From Euptelea pleiosperma (taxonomy: Eukaryota; Streptophyta; Magnoliopsida; Ranunculales; Eupteleaceae), in contig CM068543.1 of assembly GCA_035048495.1 (NCBI GenBank), forward strand, positions 29,439,751 to 29,503,750: a stretch of 64,000 nucleotides of DNA, written 5' to 3'. The notes beneath the pieces were generated by a model. The model saw nothing but the letters and a program-made list of their open reading frames with translations, did not search any database and had not been told where the DNA came from. The first letter of the stretch is position 1, and every line of letters starts with the position of its first letter. The position numbers and the translations under genes were made by a program. Below are positions 24,901-39,900 of the stretch, piece after piece.

Positions 24901-27900
24901 AGCCACGGAAATACAATACTTGGCTACTTCATTAAGCATACCGTTCCTTCGTGCTTCAAGGTCGGCAAATAAGAAAGTGAACATTTTAGCTAATGGAACA
25001 AAACAAAATGAGACAGAACGAGACAATGGTAGAAAATTGTACATCTCAAGCCACCAATATACGAATATGTATTGCATTAAATGATTTTTAGTTGTTAATT
25101 AAGATAACAACATATTTATTTTTTATGTTTTAAAAGACACCGATACGAAAGAAATAAGGTTTAAATTACTTAAATTAGGGTTCCAGAACAAGACAATATC
25201 ATCCAATGTATATTCTACTAAGACAAAATGAGACTTTGAACCACGGCTATTAATAAGGCCTTCATGTACTTCAATCCAACTTGGCCAGTATAATTTTGTT
25301 TTTCTCTTTCTTGCCTTGTATTATTCACTTTTTCCCACACTTGCTATGTTGCACGGACTCTTCTAAGAGGGTGAAGTACCCTTGGATTAACTATGCCGAA
25401 TTCTAACACTCCACAGATTCGAGTGTGACACTTTTGGATTTTTTTTCTTTCATTACTTGCAAGATTTTTTTTTTAATAAGTATAGACGTTACAAAGATCA
25501 TCTCCAATCGTTCGGCAAATCTAGCTTTTTGCCGATCGACGATCTCCAATCGTTAGGCAAAATGTTAGATTTGCCGATTTTTTAAACAGTAGCTCGGTAA
25601 ATTGAGCACAACATTGTTCAAGAGGCAAAATGTAATCATTGCTATTTTCTTTAACAAAGTAACTTTCCTTTTTCAAGTAATTACAAACTACCATTTTACA
25701 ATATTGCCACCATCCATTAATTCTCGAAGAAATCTATACTTTCAAGTTTTAATTTGCTTTTACTTTTTGGCATATTTACAAAACTACCATTTTTCATTCA
25801 AGCAATGCCTCAAACAGTCAGACTCATTCAAGCTCCTTGCACATTAGTACTACAAGCTTGTTCGGCACTGCAACACAACCCTAGGTCACCACTCAAGGTA
25901 ACCTGGCAACCATCCTCACATAGCGCATCACTGATACCTGATAAGTCTCCTGAATCAAGCATCACCCACCAAGAGAATCCTGGCACAATGTCGCCCCTTT
26001 TTGTGCCTACCACGCCACGCAAATAAGGTAACTCGGCCTAGGAGCACCGGGCACCAATCTCAAACACACTCAAGCAGTTTGCATCACAAGGGATAGCCCA
26101 ATCTGTCTTCACGACCCAAGAGTCATCCGTAGTGCATAGCGAGAGTGCACTACAGCATAAACCTCTAAGCCAATCAGACCCGCAATGCTAGCACCCCATG
26201 TGTCTAACACCATCCCAAGACATGTCCGATGTCAAGGGAGACTCAGATCACCCCCTTCGGGATGCCTAAACCCAGCCCTGGATCACTCCAGGGATGTCCC
26301 AGTTGATGGTCTAGCTTGGCCATGAAGAAGGTAGGGACACACACCCCTTCCCTAAAGAGTACACTGAGGCTTAATGGGCTTGGGAGAAGGGAACATCAAA
26401 AGTTGAGCCCATTCATACTTCCGATTTACGCACTCCTAGAGATACATATTCAAGATCCTCGAATCTCGTGTGAAGCTTCCCAACCCAACAGTTCCTAGGA
26501 CGACCCAAGCATCTTGCGTAGTACACCCTAGCCATGCACATACATTCCAGTACATCGCCCGGCACGACTTGATCATTCTCGGTACTCATGCCCATCTCTT
26601 AGCACTCTTGTGCATCGTCCAAAGGGTGTCACGCCTGTGACCCTGGTCATTGAAACAGGCCATGACATTCAACTGCAAAAGTTTCCAAGTGAAGTAACTA
26701 CATTTCTATGGTAGAGAAGCCAAAAAACTCTAGTGTCAAACTCTTAAAAATTTGAGCTTTACATGACAAGGATAAAGATTCCTGAGATTGAAATCAATGA
26801 ACCCTTAAATAAGTCACAAACCCGCCACAATCAACAACGTCAATATGTTTGCTAAAATATACCTTGTTTACTTGTTTGGTCGACCAATTGAGTGACAATA
26901 CTACATGAGCACTATACAGTACTCAAAAAAAAAGTTAAATCAATTTAAATCTGCTTTGAATCTGAGAACAGAGTAGCTAGGTGGCTTTTCAATTTAGAAT
27001 GACATGAGATTAAATCAAGAGCTAGGATTGAATATTACGTGAGTTAGGGCTACGGACTAGTGTATATTCTTATTGACTTAAGAAAGGACTTCTTTGGCTT
27101 AAGTTCTAAGATTCACAGCATTGGCTTGAGTTTGTGTTTCCTTCCTCTCCCTTTTGTTCTATGAGTCCATGCACAACTTCTTCATGCTTCCGATTTTGAG
27201 CACAAGGAAAAACAGGGTTGTAGTTGTACACACTGACATGTCTCCTTCATTCGTGGCTCCTTAGAGATTGACTTCTTTTGGGATATCAGTAAAGCATACC
27301 CTTACAATCTTTACATATTGTCATGGTATTGTGCATTTGTGCTTCCCACCCACCTGTCCATACTGCTATCAGTGGTACACGTGCTCGTTACTCCCTTCTG
27401 AGCCATATCAGTGGCGATAGAAGATAACCATGTTACCTCCACTCCAGATGCTGGCATAATGTCGGCCTATGTTTGATTACGACTTTCAATCCCAATTGAA
27501 TTTGTGTAGATATAGGTTGGAGTTAACCAGCAATGGAAGGTATCATTTTGATAACAATGTTGATCTCATTAACTAACAATCAAGTTCAATACTTCAATAT
27601 GTAAAAGATTTATTTATTTGGACCAATTTTTTAATGGCAATACTTCACCTAACTAAAAAATCACTAATTCATTATTAAGATAATGCATATTTCTTCAAGA
27701 TATACAGCACACGTACAAGTTAAGACAACAACAAATCAACTTATTTTATTTGTCGCATACTATTTATTCAAAGGTAAATAAAAAAAACGCATCTATCAAC
27801 ACAAGGCAAATTTAAGATAATGAATACTTCTTCAAGATATACAGCACACGTACAAGTCAAGACAACAACAACAAATCAACTTCTTTTATTTGTAACAGAC

Positions 27901-30900
27901 AATTTATTCAAAGGTAAATTAAAAGAAAAAACGAAAAAATGAATCCATCAACATAAGGGAACATACCGAATGTGTGATATTTTCAAGAGAATCCACAATG
28001 CAGTGAGCATAATCATAACTTGGATAAATACACCACTTGTCTCCAGAATGTGGATGGGGAGTAAACTGGATAAAAAGTCGAGCAACTGAACAATGAGCAA
28101 ATTCGTAAATTTAAGTAATAAAAGAAGTTCAAAGGTGCACACTCGCCTTTATACGATATGCGATCAGATCATACATATTAAAATTATCACTCTGCATGTC
28201 TTGCTTCATTCTAAGTGTTGCTTTGCCTTCTTCGACCATGCCTCGTTTCATTTCATCAAACAGCTTCAGTGATTCCGCAACTGGCCTGTCCCTCCAAGGA
28301 CTGTTCATCTTTTTCTCCCTATACTCCTTTATCTCTTCGGGAGTCTAAAAACAATAAATGTGTTAATACTCAATAATGTTCTCTAATATTTTCAATCAGG
28401 TACAAGGATTAATCCCCACAAATGCAAAGACCAAGAAAAACTAAACCCAGGGAAAAAGGCATCAGTCCCTTATATGGTTGCTCATTTGTACTAGATTGAA
28501 ACATAGTCACAAAGTCGGGATTCGGCAATAAATCGGCAAGGGGTCAAGCCGGGAAAATTCGGATAAATTCGGTAAAAATCGGCAGAAATCGGCAAAAATA
28601 AATAAATAAATAAGAAAATATATCATGGCATTTTTAGTTAGAAAGGTTGTTTTTAACAAAACACATTTATATGATGAAAAAGCACATCTATATTTCCATA
28701 ATAATAAGTCATAACTCATAACTCATAAGCATGATATATCATTTCATAATTCCAAAAATCGGCAAAACCGGAATCAAAATGAGAAAAAATGGGACTTAGT
28801 CGATTAATCGACAAAATTCGGCAAAATCGCTGATTAATCGCCAAGTTTTTTTGATTAATCGGAGATTTTAATGATTTTGCCGATTAATCGGCGATTGATT
28901 CATGAATTCGAAAAATCGGAGATTTTTGTGACTAAGGATTGAAATTCCACATCAACTCCGTTACTAAATAAAAGCTCTTTAACTAGATAAAAGGAGTTAT
29001 GCAGTAACCTATAGAAAACCTTAATATAGGAATCAGCTATTGGATACAAGGAACAGATGCCTTTGTGATGGATTTGTTTAGCAAACAACAATTGCATATC
29101 ACCACCATAAGCATGTGAATATTGTATGAAATTAATGAAGATTTCATCTATTTCTAACAACCTGGTGATCAACATAAGCATGGCCCCTCCGTATCAGCTC
29201 CACAGCTAGATCATACAGATCTTGAAAATAATCGCTGGTATAAGTGATCTGCTAAAATCCAAAAGTTGTCAAATGTTGCCAAGAACACTGAATAGATCGT
29301 TACTCATGATCAAGGAAATAAATATCACGAAATTATCGAAATATTTTGCGAAAGATTTCCATTTTCTAGGTTACCGACAGGAAAGAATACTTACGTCGAA
29401 ATAATGTTAAATTTCCCAAAATATTTCCATTCATGTCGAAATATTTCGCGTTAACAGTAAATTTCGATCAATTGACAGTGTAAATATATATTATTTCGGT
29501 CGAAATATTTCGACATGTATGGAAACATTTCAATCGTAGGTAGGAAACATCTCATTTGAGCTCAAAACTGCTATAAATCTCATGTTTGATCCATTTAACC
29601 CATTTCCATACATTTTGTTTATACAAAAGATCAATCCATTGTAGATTTTTTGGTTCACGGATTAATCGTGAGGAAGAATCAAATCCCGTTTGGGAGTTTT
29701 TTCAAATTCAAAATATACGTAAGGATAAAATTTCTTGCCATAAATAAATAGGTTAGGTGTAAATTCATTAAATTTATGAATCTATGATGCATTTACACTA
29801 GATTTGTGTACGGACTGAAGATCGTTTAGGGTGAAAATTTAGAATTTAGGAAAAACTCCAATTTCATTGGTTTTTGCCCTAAACATCCATGATTTTGCAT
29901 AAATTGATTATATGTTGCATAACTTAGCCCGTTTTACAAGTTTGTTGGGTTAAAAAAATTTAACCATAAATTTGTTTTTCAAATAAAAAATTAAACATTC
30001 AAAAAATTAAATAAATGTTATAAGTTAATAGTAAATATGTTTTCTAAAATTACATATAATGTTAAGAAATTAAAGTCAGTGAATAAGGATTTGTTAATAT
30101 ATTACTTTATGACTTTTTTATAATTAACAATTAATTTCCCAAACTTTCCACAAAAATTTCCACAATATTTCCACCATTTCCACATTATTTCCATCATTTC
30201 CACGAAAAATGTATTATTTCCACGAAATATTTCCATTTTTAGACTGGTCGAAATAAACCTCAAAACCGAAATTTATTTCCTTGCTCATGATTGAAGATTA
30301 TACCTTGAAAGGTTTCCAACCCATCCATTGGACGATTTCTTCAATATGATCAATGTATTCTTTCTTTTCAGCTTCAGGGTTTGTATCATCATACCTAGCA
30401 GCCCCAGTAGTCAGTAAGTTCAGAAACTAAGCACTTGGAAACTTTAAATATAATAAAAAAAAATTTAATGCTACAGGAATCAAAACATCAATTACTGCAA
30501 TTGCTAAACCTGAGAGATATTTATGAAATTGCCAAACTAGAGCAGGATCCTCAAGCTTAATGAACATTGAGTTGGCAGCTCTATATTTTTTTTTTTTTTT
30601 GATAAGTATAGACTTTATTGAAAGCAAGAGAGAACACAAGAAGGGGGGCAAGGGAGGATGAGATAGCCTCCCCCAACCAGCCCTAAGCAAACTAGTCTAC
30701 ATCCTTAAGACAAAGGAGATCCCATTGGAACACAAAGTCCTTGAAAAACGGCCCTTTTACATTCAATGTAGAGCTTAGACCAAAGAAACAACAGCCCTTT
30801 TATATTTGAGATGATAGCCTCCATTCCTTCGAACACACACTGGTTCCTCTCTTTCCATATTCCCCAAAAGATGGCCATAGGTAGAAGCTTCCACAGAATC

Positions 30901-33900
30901 CGCCCTTTCTGAGAAAAAGCTGACGTCCTCCAACAAGCCAGGAGGTCCATCACAGAGCCCGACATAACCCAGCGCATCCCGAACTCCATGAGAAAGGAGG
31001 ACCACACCTCCCTTACCAAGTGACAGTGCAAGAGGAGGTGGTTAACACTCTCTCCACTTCGGTTGCACATGCAGCAGTAATCGACCAAGATGAACCCTCT
31101 AGATCTCGAGTGGTCAATGGTCGGAATCTTGTCCATCGCTGCTGCCCACACAAAGAACGCTACTTTGGTCGGGATCCTGGACTTCCATACCAAGGCAGAT
31201 GGGAAGGGCGCGTTGTTAACTCCCTGAAGCTCGTCGTAGAAGGACCTCACCGAAAATTTCCCACTTTTCGACCCTTTCCAAATCCTCTTATCCTGATCCT
31301 CAGGAGATGGAGTAGCTTCCTGAAGACGGGCTAGCAATCTCACAATGGGCTCAATCTCCCAATCGTTTAGGTTTCTCCTAAACCCTATGTTCCATCCCAT
31401 CCCGTTGGGCACACTCTTGGATAGTCAAGTTCTTCCTGTCCGATTGCGAGTATAAAACCGGAAAGGCCTCTTTTAAAGTCCCTTCTCCACACCAGCAGTC
31501 CTCCCAAAACTTGATTCTATTGCCCAGCCCTGCTTCATACCGGATTCCACTAGAAAATTCCCCAAAGATTTTTTGAATACCTCTCCAAACGCTGCAACCA
31601 TAAGGAAGTGTAGTCCCTCAACTTGCCCATCCAAAGTGGTACTCCCCATACTTAGCTGCTATCGACTCCCTCCACGAGCCATCAAGCTCCTCTCCGAACC
31701 TCCATAGCCATTTTCTCAAGAGCGCTTTATTCATCTCTTTAATACGCTTTATCCCCACTCCTCCTTTTTTCTTGTCTTTACACACTGCTTCCCATCTCAC
31801 CAAATGAATTTTCCTTTTGTCCCCTCTGTCGTGCCACAAGAAGTTTCGCATGATCTTTTCAAGTTCGTGCACCACACATCTTGGGGCCTTGAACAAGGAC
31901 ATGTAGTAGATAGGCAAGCTGGAGAGCGTACTATTGATTAGCACCACTTTGCCTCCTTTTGAGATGTATTTAGCTTTCCAGGAGGATAACCTTGCCCTGA
32001 ACCGCTCTATGACTGGCTCCCACATGGCTTTGGACCTGTATGGCGACCCCAAGGGAAGGCCCATATAGGTAGTAGGCAGAATCTCAATACGGCACTTCAA
32101 GGTATTGGCGAGCACCGCTAACTGCTCCACTTCCCCCACCCCATAAACTTTGCTTTTGGATAAGTTGATGCGGAGTCCGGACACCGCTTCGAAACAACAG
32201 AGGAGCCCTCTAAGGAACCTCACCTACTCCACTGAGGGGCTCAGAAAGACAAGGGTATCGTCTGCAAATTGCAGGTGAGAGATCACTGGGCCAACCGGAG
32301 CAATCTTGAAGCCCTCCAACTCTCCCATACAGACCGCCCTATCGAACATCCTGCCCAAAGCTTCCACTACCACAATGAAAAGGAAGGGAGATAACAGGTC
32401 CCCTTGCCCCAATCCCCTGGAGCTTCTAAATAAACCAGCCAGGGCTCCATTGACCAGGATAGAGAAGGAGGCCGTAGACACATTTGTAGATCCACATCTG
32501 CCACTTATCGCCAAAGCCCAGTCTCCCCAACATATAATCCAGAAAGCTCCATTCCACGTGATCGTAAGCCTTCTCCATGTCTAACTTGCAAAGGATCCCC
32601 GGGTCCCCATCTTTTAATCTGGAATCAATGCACTCGTTCGTGATTAAGACCCCATCAAGGATTGGACAACCTCTAACAAAAGCCCCTTGGGCTGGAGAGA
32701 TAACCGAAGGAAGCACCTCTCTAAGCCTCGTAGCAAGAATCTTGGCGAGAATCTTATATGTCCCTCCCACCATATTAATGGGTCTGAAGTCCCTTATGTC
32801 ATCTGCCCCTTGAAACTTAGGAATCATGGCTATGAATGTACTATTGGAAGTGTAATCCAAGTACCCAGTCATTTGGAAGTCTCGAAGAACTTGAACCAAG
32901 TCACCTCCAATGATGTCCCAACATTAATTGAAGAAAGCCATAAAGAATCCATCAAGACCCGCGGCTTTATCAGAAGCTAGATCGGACACTGCTTTCAAGA
33001 TCTCCTCCTCATCAAATGGCTTTTCTAGCCTCTCCTTGTCCTCCTCACTAGTTTCTTTGAACTGCAAGCCATCCAGCCTTGGTCTAAAAGAGGAGACCCC
33101 CTTATAAAGGTCTGAATAGAATTCCACAACTCCTTTTCTAATGCTATCTTCGTCTACCAGAGTGCTACCCCGAATCTTGAGTCTAGCGATATGGTTGCTC
33201 CTTCTATGAGCATTGGCTATCTTGTGAAAGAATTTTGTGTTCTGGTCTCCCTCCTTTAGCCATCTTATTCTGGATTTTTGTTTCCAACTCATTTCCTCCA
33301 TAAGAGCCGCTTTCTGAGCCTCCTCTTTCAATCTAATTCTCTTCACTTGTTCCTCCTCTGATAACGTGTCCTCTTCTTCTTTCATGTCAAGTCCCACAAT
33401 CTCCTCTAAGATGAGACCCTTTTTCTGGTCTATTCTCCCAAACTCCTCCCGATTCCACTATTTTATCCTTCCTTTCAACTCTTTAAGCTTTCGCCTAAAG
33501 TTTGTTCTCGAACTTCCTGAGGTATCAATGGACTTCCACCACTCCTCCACCTTCCTCTTGAAGGTAGGACAGCTCAGCCACATATTCTCAAAACGAAAGG
33601 GGATAGGGCGGGAACTAAATCCCCCAGAATCAAGCATCAGCGGCACGTGGTCCGAAGCCAGCCTGGGCATAGCCAGGAGCGAGACTCCTGGGAAGTGGTC
33701 TTCCCAGCTATCAGAGACAAGGAATCTATCCAACCGACTTAGCGTGGGCCATTCTTGGTTGTTAGACCATGTAAATTTGCCCCCTCATTGGAAGATCCAT
33801 TAAGGAGTTCCTATTGATAAAGTCCCCAAACTCTCTCATGCTTTCAGTAGTTCTACCCTTAACATTCTTCTCAGAAGCAAAACGGGTAACATTGAAATCT

Positions 33901-36900
33901 CCTCCAATACACCACGATGTCCCCCATAAGCCTGAGATATCCTCCAGTTCCTCCCAGAATTGGTCCCTGAATCTACGTTTCAAAGGCCCGTATACCGATG
34001 TTAATGCCCATGTGAACTGATCCCCCACACATTTGCACTTAATGGACACCGAAAATGCCCCCAGCAGCACATCCTCCACTTCGATGCACCTACTTTCCCA
34101 AATGATCAAGATACTGCTCGATGATCCTACTGCCGGCAACGCCTCCCACCCAGGCTCCCTGAACCCACAAAGCTCCTTGATAAGGGATATCTCTACCTTC
34201 TCAGTTTTGGTCTCCTACAGCATCAAAACTATAGCCCCCCATCTCTGCGCCATGCTTTTAACCACCACTCTTCTTCCTTTGTTTCCGAGCCCACAGATGT
34301 TCCACGACAACATTTTGAGCTTCATTGATTCCTTGGTGGGTTCCTCCCTCTCCTTCGGCTTCCATACACCACCAACTCGCCGAAGTTAAAGGGGCAGGTC
34401 AATCTTTTGATCTCTCTCGACACCTTGGGTGTACCCATAATGCGATTGGATTCTGCCTCAGGCTTCCCCTTCCTTACCCCTACCCCTGGAGTAGCATGCT
34501 CCTCCCCTGTCTCCTTATCGGTCTCACTAGGATTCTTGATAGATGTGGTAGAGTAAACCTTGTCTCAGCGCTCTGTATTATGGTCCATCTCGCCTCCCTC
34601 AATAAGCATCTAGTTCATCCGAAGTTTGGGCTGTTGATCCGTGGCGCTCTCAATAATGTTCAGCAGCATGTTCCTGACCTCTTCTTCTCTTCCCTCCACT
34701 GAGATTCCAAGGGAAATGGCCAAATTCATTATGTTTCTCCAGAACCACCTCAGGTTCCCATCTTTGTCTGGCTTGGATACCGCTAGTGGTAAAGGTTGCA
34801 GGTCTTGAAAGGTATGTGTAGTTAGGGCCTGGGCTGTTACAGGCCCCTTTTCCTCACCCTTGTAGTGAACTAAGGCCCCGTTGTCACCATCGCATCCAGT
34901 CTACCCATCATTCGTCATCCGAACTATAGATCCCGTCGGCTCCTCCCTAATTGTTGTCAGTGCCTCCAGCTACAATGCCTCCTTCTCCATCTCTACCTTC
35001 TCCATATAGATATGACCTTCCTTCATCCCGAAAGTACTCGACCAATTCCCCATTCCCTCTACCTTCCCCTCATCGAGGCTCCCAAACGTCCCCAGGCTCT
35101 TTGAACATACATGCGATCCCCCTACTCCCCCATCAAGGCTCCTCGTGCCGCTTCCGTCCTTACCGTGGCAGTAGGCTGGGGTGGGAGTGAGTGCAGGAAG
35201 ACTACATCCAGCCCAGGAGATGGGATAAATACTCTTACCTGTCTCGCCCTCCTTCTGCTTGTCTCCTCCTTCAGTGCTCTTCGAGGAGCGCTCCTTCTCT
35301 TTGGTAGCACCGAGTATAGGAGTGGTTGTCAAGGAATCCTGCAAATAATCGCACAGATGGTCTGGAGGGCCCCACTTGGTAGAGTCGGTCATAGAAAGTC
35401 GACCCGGCAATCCCGACCCGATCCTCCAACCCTCCGCCCTTCTTTTAAATTCTGCTGGTTTTCCAGTTTTACCCCTACCCCAGATCCGTTTCCTTATAAA
35501 GAACCCTTCCTCTGCTTTCCACGTGTCGCCTTCCCACTTGTGTCCACTCCACAGTGTTCAGACCACGTGGCATTTCTATCACGCGTCCCGCCTTTTGAAG
35601 CTCCAGTAGTCGCTGTATGCGAATGCGAATGCGAATTCAAAATCTTCGCCTGTGATTCTGACGTACGGGCTACGGTTAATGCTCCCCTCTCCTCCACGTG
35701 TTTGCTCGTACTGGCCTCCTCAGAGCTCCCCCTATGGCCTCCTACCACTACAACCCTGCCCAGACTAGGCTGCAAGTTAGGGACTTCGCTCATTGCGTCT
35801 AATTCCAGCGATGCACCACCACCAGCTTCCTCTCCAGCGGCCTTCACCGGCATACCACTGGAGGCTTCTACGTTTGGGTTTCTCACCTCACCCTCCGACG
35901 ATGGGTCCGGTATGGCATCCGTCTTACCTAATCCTATCTGGATCTTCTTTAGCTCAATCGTATCCGCACCTGCATGCTCTGTCCCCACAATCTCAAGTCG
36001 GACTACAAATTGGGTTCCTTGATCTTCCACCGTAATCCACTGAGGTATTTCACCCCCCTGCCTCCCACCTTCACTCGTGCTCTACTGAAGTCCGGTCCAA
36101 AAAGCGTCGATTCTTCAACCTCCTTGAGACCATTTCACCCACCTGACGTCCGATACCCTCAAAGGTGTGGCGATTCCACAGATGAAATGGAAGTCCATGA
36201 ACCTGGACCCAAACCGAGGGAAGATCAAAGGACAAGAGCGAGTTTACCCCCGGCCACCACCTACTGATGTAGACTATGGCTGTCCCAACTCTGATGGACA
36301 CCAACTCACTCAAAAACCTCATCGCCGCCGAGCATTCCACGAAAAAGAGATGCCTCCTTGACCCACACAGGATAAGGTAGAAGAGTTCTGATTTCCCAGC
36401 TATGAAGGTAAGGGCCACTGCTATGTCCTCCCACCTCGTAGACTCATCGGACGATTCGCAGACCATCGCATAGTTCCACCTATCCAGAGCCTCCTCCGAC
36501 GAGCCAGAAGACCTGGTGTTGAGCTGCACCTTCCTACCTGGGATGAATCTAGGCTTTGAAACCAGGTGACTACCCCTTTCCCCGCTCAACTGAGGAAACT
36601 CCTTCTCTCTGGGTTCAGTTCTGCCTCTCTCCTCCCTCAGAGAGTCAAGTCCGTCAGCCACTAACCTCCACCCGGAGCAATCGCGACCAGCTGGAAAACA
36701 AAAAACTTTGTTCCTACTGCGAGGGGTAAGTTCCGACAAACGGAGATATCTTCCCCTGTTGTTCTGTTGCTCCTCCTCGATGAACGTACATCCATGGATC
36801 ACCCTTCGCTGCCACAGCACCTTCTGGGGTTTGGATTCTAGACCAACCTTGAGAACCCCAATGAGCCAAGTCCGAACGTCATCCGGCATGTCGGCTTCCT

Positions 36901-39900
36901 CTGTCCATCTCCTACCTTCCTCACGTATACGGAGGAGAGCTTTCCCGCCCTTCTTAACCAGCGACAAGTGAAATTTCTTAGGTTCGACAACTAGAGGGAC
37001 CCCTACGATTGTCATCTTGATGCAGGATCACCGGAGCTTCATCCCCATCAGAAACTTCAAAAAAAACCAAAAGAATTTCCACATGAAGTATGAAGCCAAG
37101 GTAATTCGGTGCGAAGCCAAATGTATCTTTCTATTCCTATCTCTTTTCTCTTATTCTCTTCTCTTTCTCCATCTATGACTTTTGGCAACTCTATTTGTAA
37201 CTACTGTATTTTGGTTTATCTATTATAGATGTGGGCAACAATGTGATAGCTCTCCGCTAAGTTAAATATAATACCATGTCAACAGTTTGGATTAAATAGT
37301 ATTATATTAACTTACCACCGCTATTGCATCAGTGTCCTATATATATATGGGCTGTGGGATAAAGTTACTGATGCTTTTTGACTTATAAAATGACACGCGG
37401 TTGTGGGAACCACATGCAGATGAGCTAAGGGCTGATTTTTGGTGATGATGATATCCTTGTTATCATATACGTATTTACATATTTCCATGTATGAGGGGTA
37501 TATCTGTAAATACCTCCTTAGAGGGGTATACTTCTCTTTTGTAGTTGGATTTTATATAAATAAGATTTATGGAGTCATTGTGACCTAATCACATGACATC
37601 CTTTCTTCTCTCTTCTCTATCTCTTCTTCCTTCTCTACTGTGAAACCCTAAACCTGAACATTACACTAATTCTCCAATTCAACTTGGTATCAGAGCCATT
37701 TATTCTTGATTTACTATTGGAATACAACCGGAGGGAGATCACCGGAGTTCTAACGTCAGCTGACGTCATCATGCCGTACGGCTGACATCATCAGCCATAC
37801 AAACACGTTTTTAGAGGTCGGCCGAAATCACTCTCCCTAGATAGATCTTGATTTGTCCTTATTTGTAATAATTTTTTGGGGGTTTTTTGGATTGTTTTGG
37901 ATGATCTTAAGACCCTTCTTCCTTGAAAAATCATTTTTCATGTTTTTTGAACCAGCAAAAAATCTGATCTAGTGGGGGTTTCTTACCTGATTTTTTTGCT
38001 TCGTTTTGGTTCCCTACTATTGTAGGAACCTTTTGAATCCATCAATGCACGGATCCATGGAGGTTTCAAGGTGTGGTAAAGTTTTTCCCACCTCTATATT
38101 ACCGCCGACTCCATCCTTCTACTTTTGAGTGGCTGCCACTCTTAGCAGAACTTATACCTTGTTTTGGTTGTTCTTTTTGACCTTCAGGATGTCTAATCAA
38201 CACTCCATGATGTCTATTTTGCTTTCGCGCTCCCTCTTGGTTGTTATTTAGCTTCTTTTTTGCCTTCTTTTTGTTGTTTTTTGTGGTAAAAATGGCCACC
38301 GATCGTCCTATCTTAGATCATATCCCACCTATTATCCCGGATACTCCTTCCAGATCAATATTGAGCACGGAAGCCACCTCCAGAGGGACTGGAGGGCCTA
38401 TGGTGTCTCAAATGGTTGTGGAAAACCCCGGATTGCAGATCACAACGGTGAAATGGATGGGAAGAATTATCTCGAGTGGTCACAGGCCGCAAAAATGTTC
38501 GTAGGCGGTCGTGGGAAGATGGGTTACCTTACAGGTCGTGCTACTGAACCTGCCTCACCCAATGATCCTCTTTATGCTAAGTGGGAGATGGACAATCTTA
38601 CTGTAATGTCCTGGCTTGTTAGCTCTATGCAACCACATATCAGCCGTGGCTTTCTCTTCATGCAAACTGCTCATGAAATTTGGTAATCCACTCGGAAGAT
38701 TTACTCTCAGCAGCGAATGTTGGTCGCGCCTATCAGCTTAAGCAGAGTATTTCTCGCCTTCACCAGGAGGAGAGATCTTTGTCTAATTACTTTGCCACTC
38801 TTAGGAGCATGTGAGAGGAGTTAGATCACTACCATGCCTTTCATCCGACTGGTTCCGAGAACATCAACAACTACCAGAGACATGTGGAGAAGAGTCGGAT
38901 CTTTAAGTTCCTTTCAGAACTCAACTCTGAGTATAAGTTGGCGAAAGTTCAGCTCCTGAGCAATCGATTTGGTCTACCTTCTCTAGAAGAGGTGTACTCG
39001 TACATTCAGAGTGAGGAGAGCAGACGTAGTGCTATGGCACCATAACCTCCTCCTGAGAGATCTGCTCTGGTCACATCTACATATAGTGGATCCAGTTCCC
39101 AGTCTCAACGCTTTCAGAAGCCGAAGACTTTTCCTTCTCCTAGCCAACAATATACTTCTCCTGGCCAGCAGTATCATACTTCCACTACTGGGAAGCCCTC
39201 CAGGGAGAGGACCAAATGTGATCACTGTGACAAGTTAGGTCACATGAGGGACAAGTGCTGGGTGTTGTTTGACAAGCCTCCTCGCTTCAGTCAACCTAGA
39301 TCTTCGGGTGCCCACTCTACTAGCATGGACACTTTGGCATCATCGTCATCCGTCTCTTCAGAGCTCTACTCTGTTCGCCCAGCCGCATCAGAGTTCCTCT
39401 CCACTGGCTTCTACTATTCCCTTGGTTGCTTCCGAGCTTGCAGGGCTTCGCCGATTGCTCTCTCAGCTAGATGGTCCCTCTGCCACTTCATCCTTTGCAC
39501 AGACAAGTATCATTAGGTCTGCCCATCATGTGTCCCACTTCCAATCCTAAATGGATCATTGATTCAGGGGCTTCGGAACACATGACAGGCATGTCCTCTT
39601 TATATTCTAGCTATTCAATTTGTTCTGGCTATGATAAAGTTAGAACTGCAAATGGCACTGTCTTCTGTATCTGGGAAAGGGGTTGTTCTCCCCTCTCCTA
39701 AGCTTCCACTTGCATCTGTTTTACGTGTTCCTAATTTCACATCTAATCTCTTATCTATTGGTGCTCTTACAAAATCTTTGTATTGCAGTGTGACTTTCTT
39801 TCCTTCATACTGTGTCTTTCAGGACCTCGAGACGAGGAGGACGATTGGCACTGGACATGAAGCTGATGGCCTGTACCTTCTTGATGGACGACCTTCGGAG

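Larger units (their letters stand above)
30585..37181 (-). mobile_element. Full-length L1-type LINE (6.6 kb)
   Basis: The 3' end is a poly(A) run (T run from 30585) after the TTTATTGAAAG...CTTATC stretch. Flanking duplications are TTGGCAGCTCTAT (30572-30584) and TTGGCAACTCTAT (37182-37194), 12 of 13 identical. On the minus strand the order is a leader, ORF1, then ORF2 with endonuclease, reverse transcriptase and zf-RVT. The element has the same orientation as GlnRS. Several stops and frameshifts make it inactive. Confidence 0.88.

Noticed and set aside
25840..26667. GC-richer block as a possible host exon cluster
   Set aside because: Frames are short and broken, and the TGTCATGG start on the minus strand fits an LTR better.
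28141..28147. Use of the GT at the end of GGCGA|GT as the exon 13 donor
   Set aside because: It adds 4 nt and breaks the frame with exon 14. The GC donor keeps the conserved protein.
35111..36022. 303-codon plus-strand frame
   Set aside because: It is antisense to the GC-richer ORF1 region of the LINE and is proline/serine-rich without a domain.
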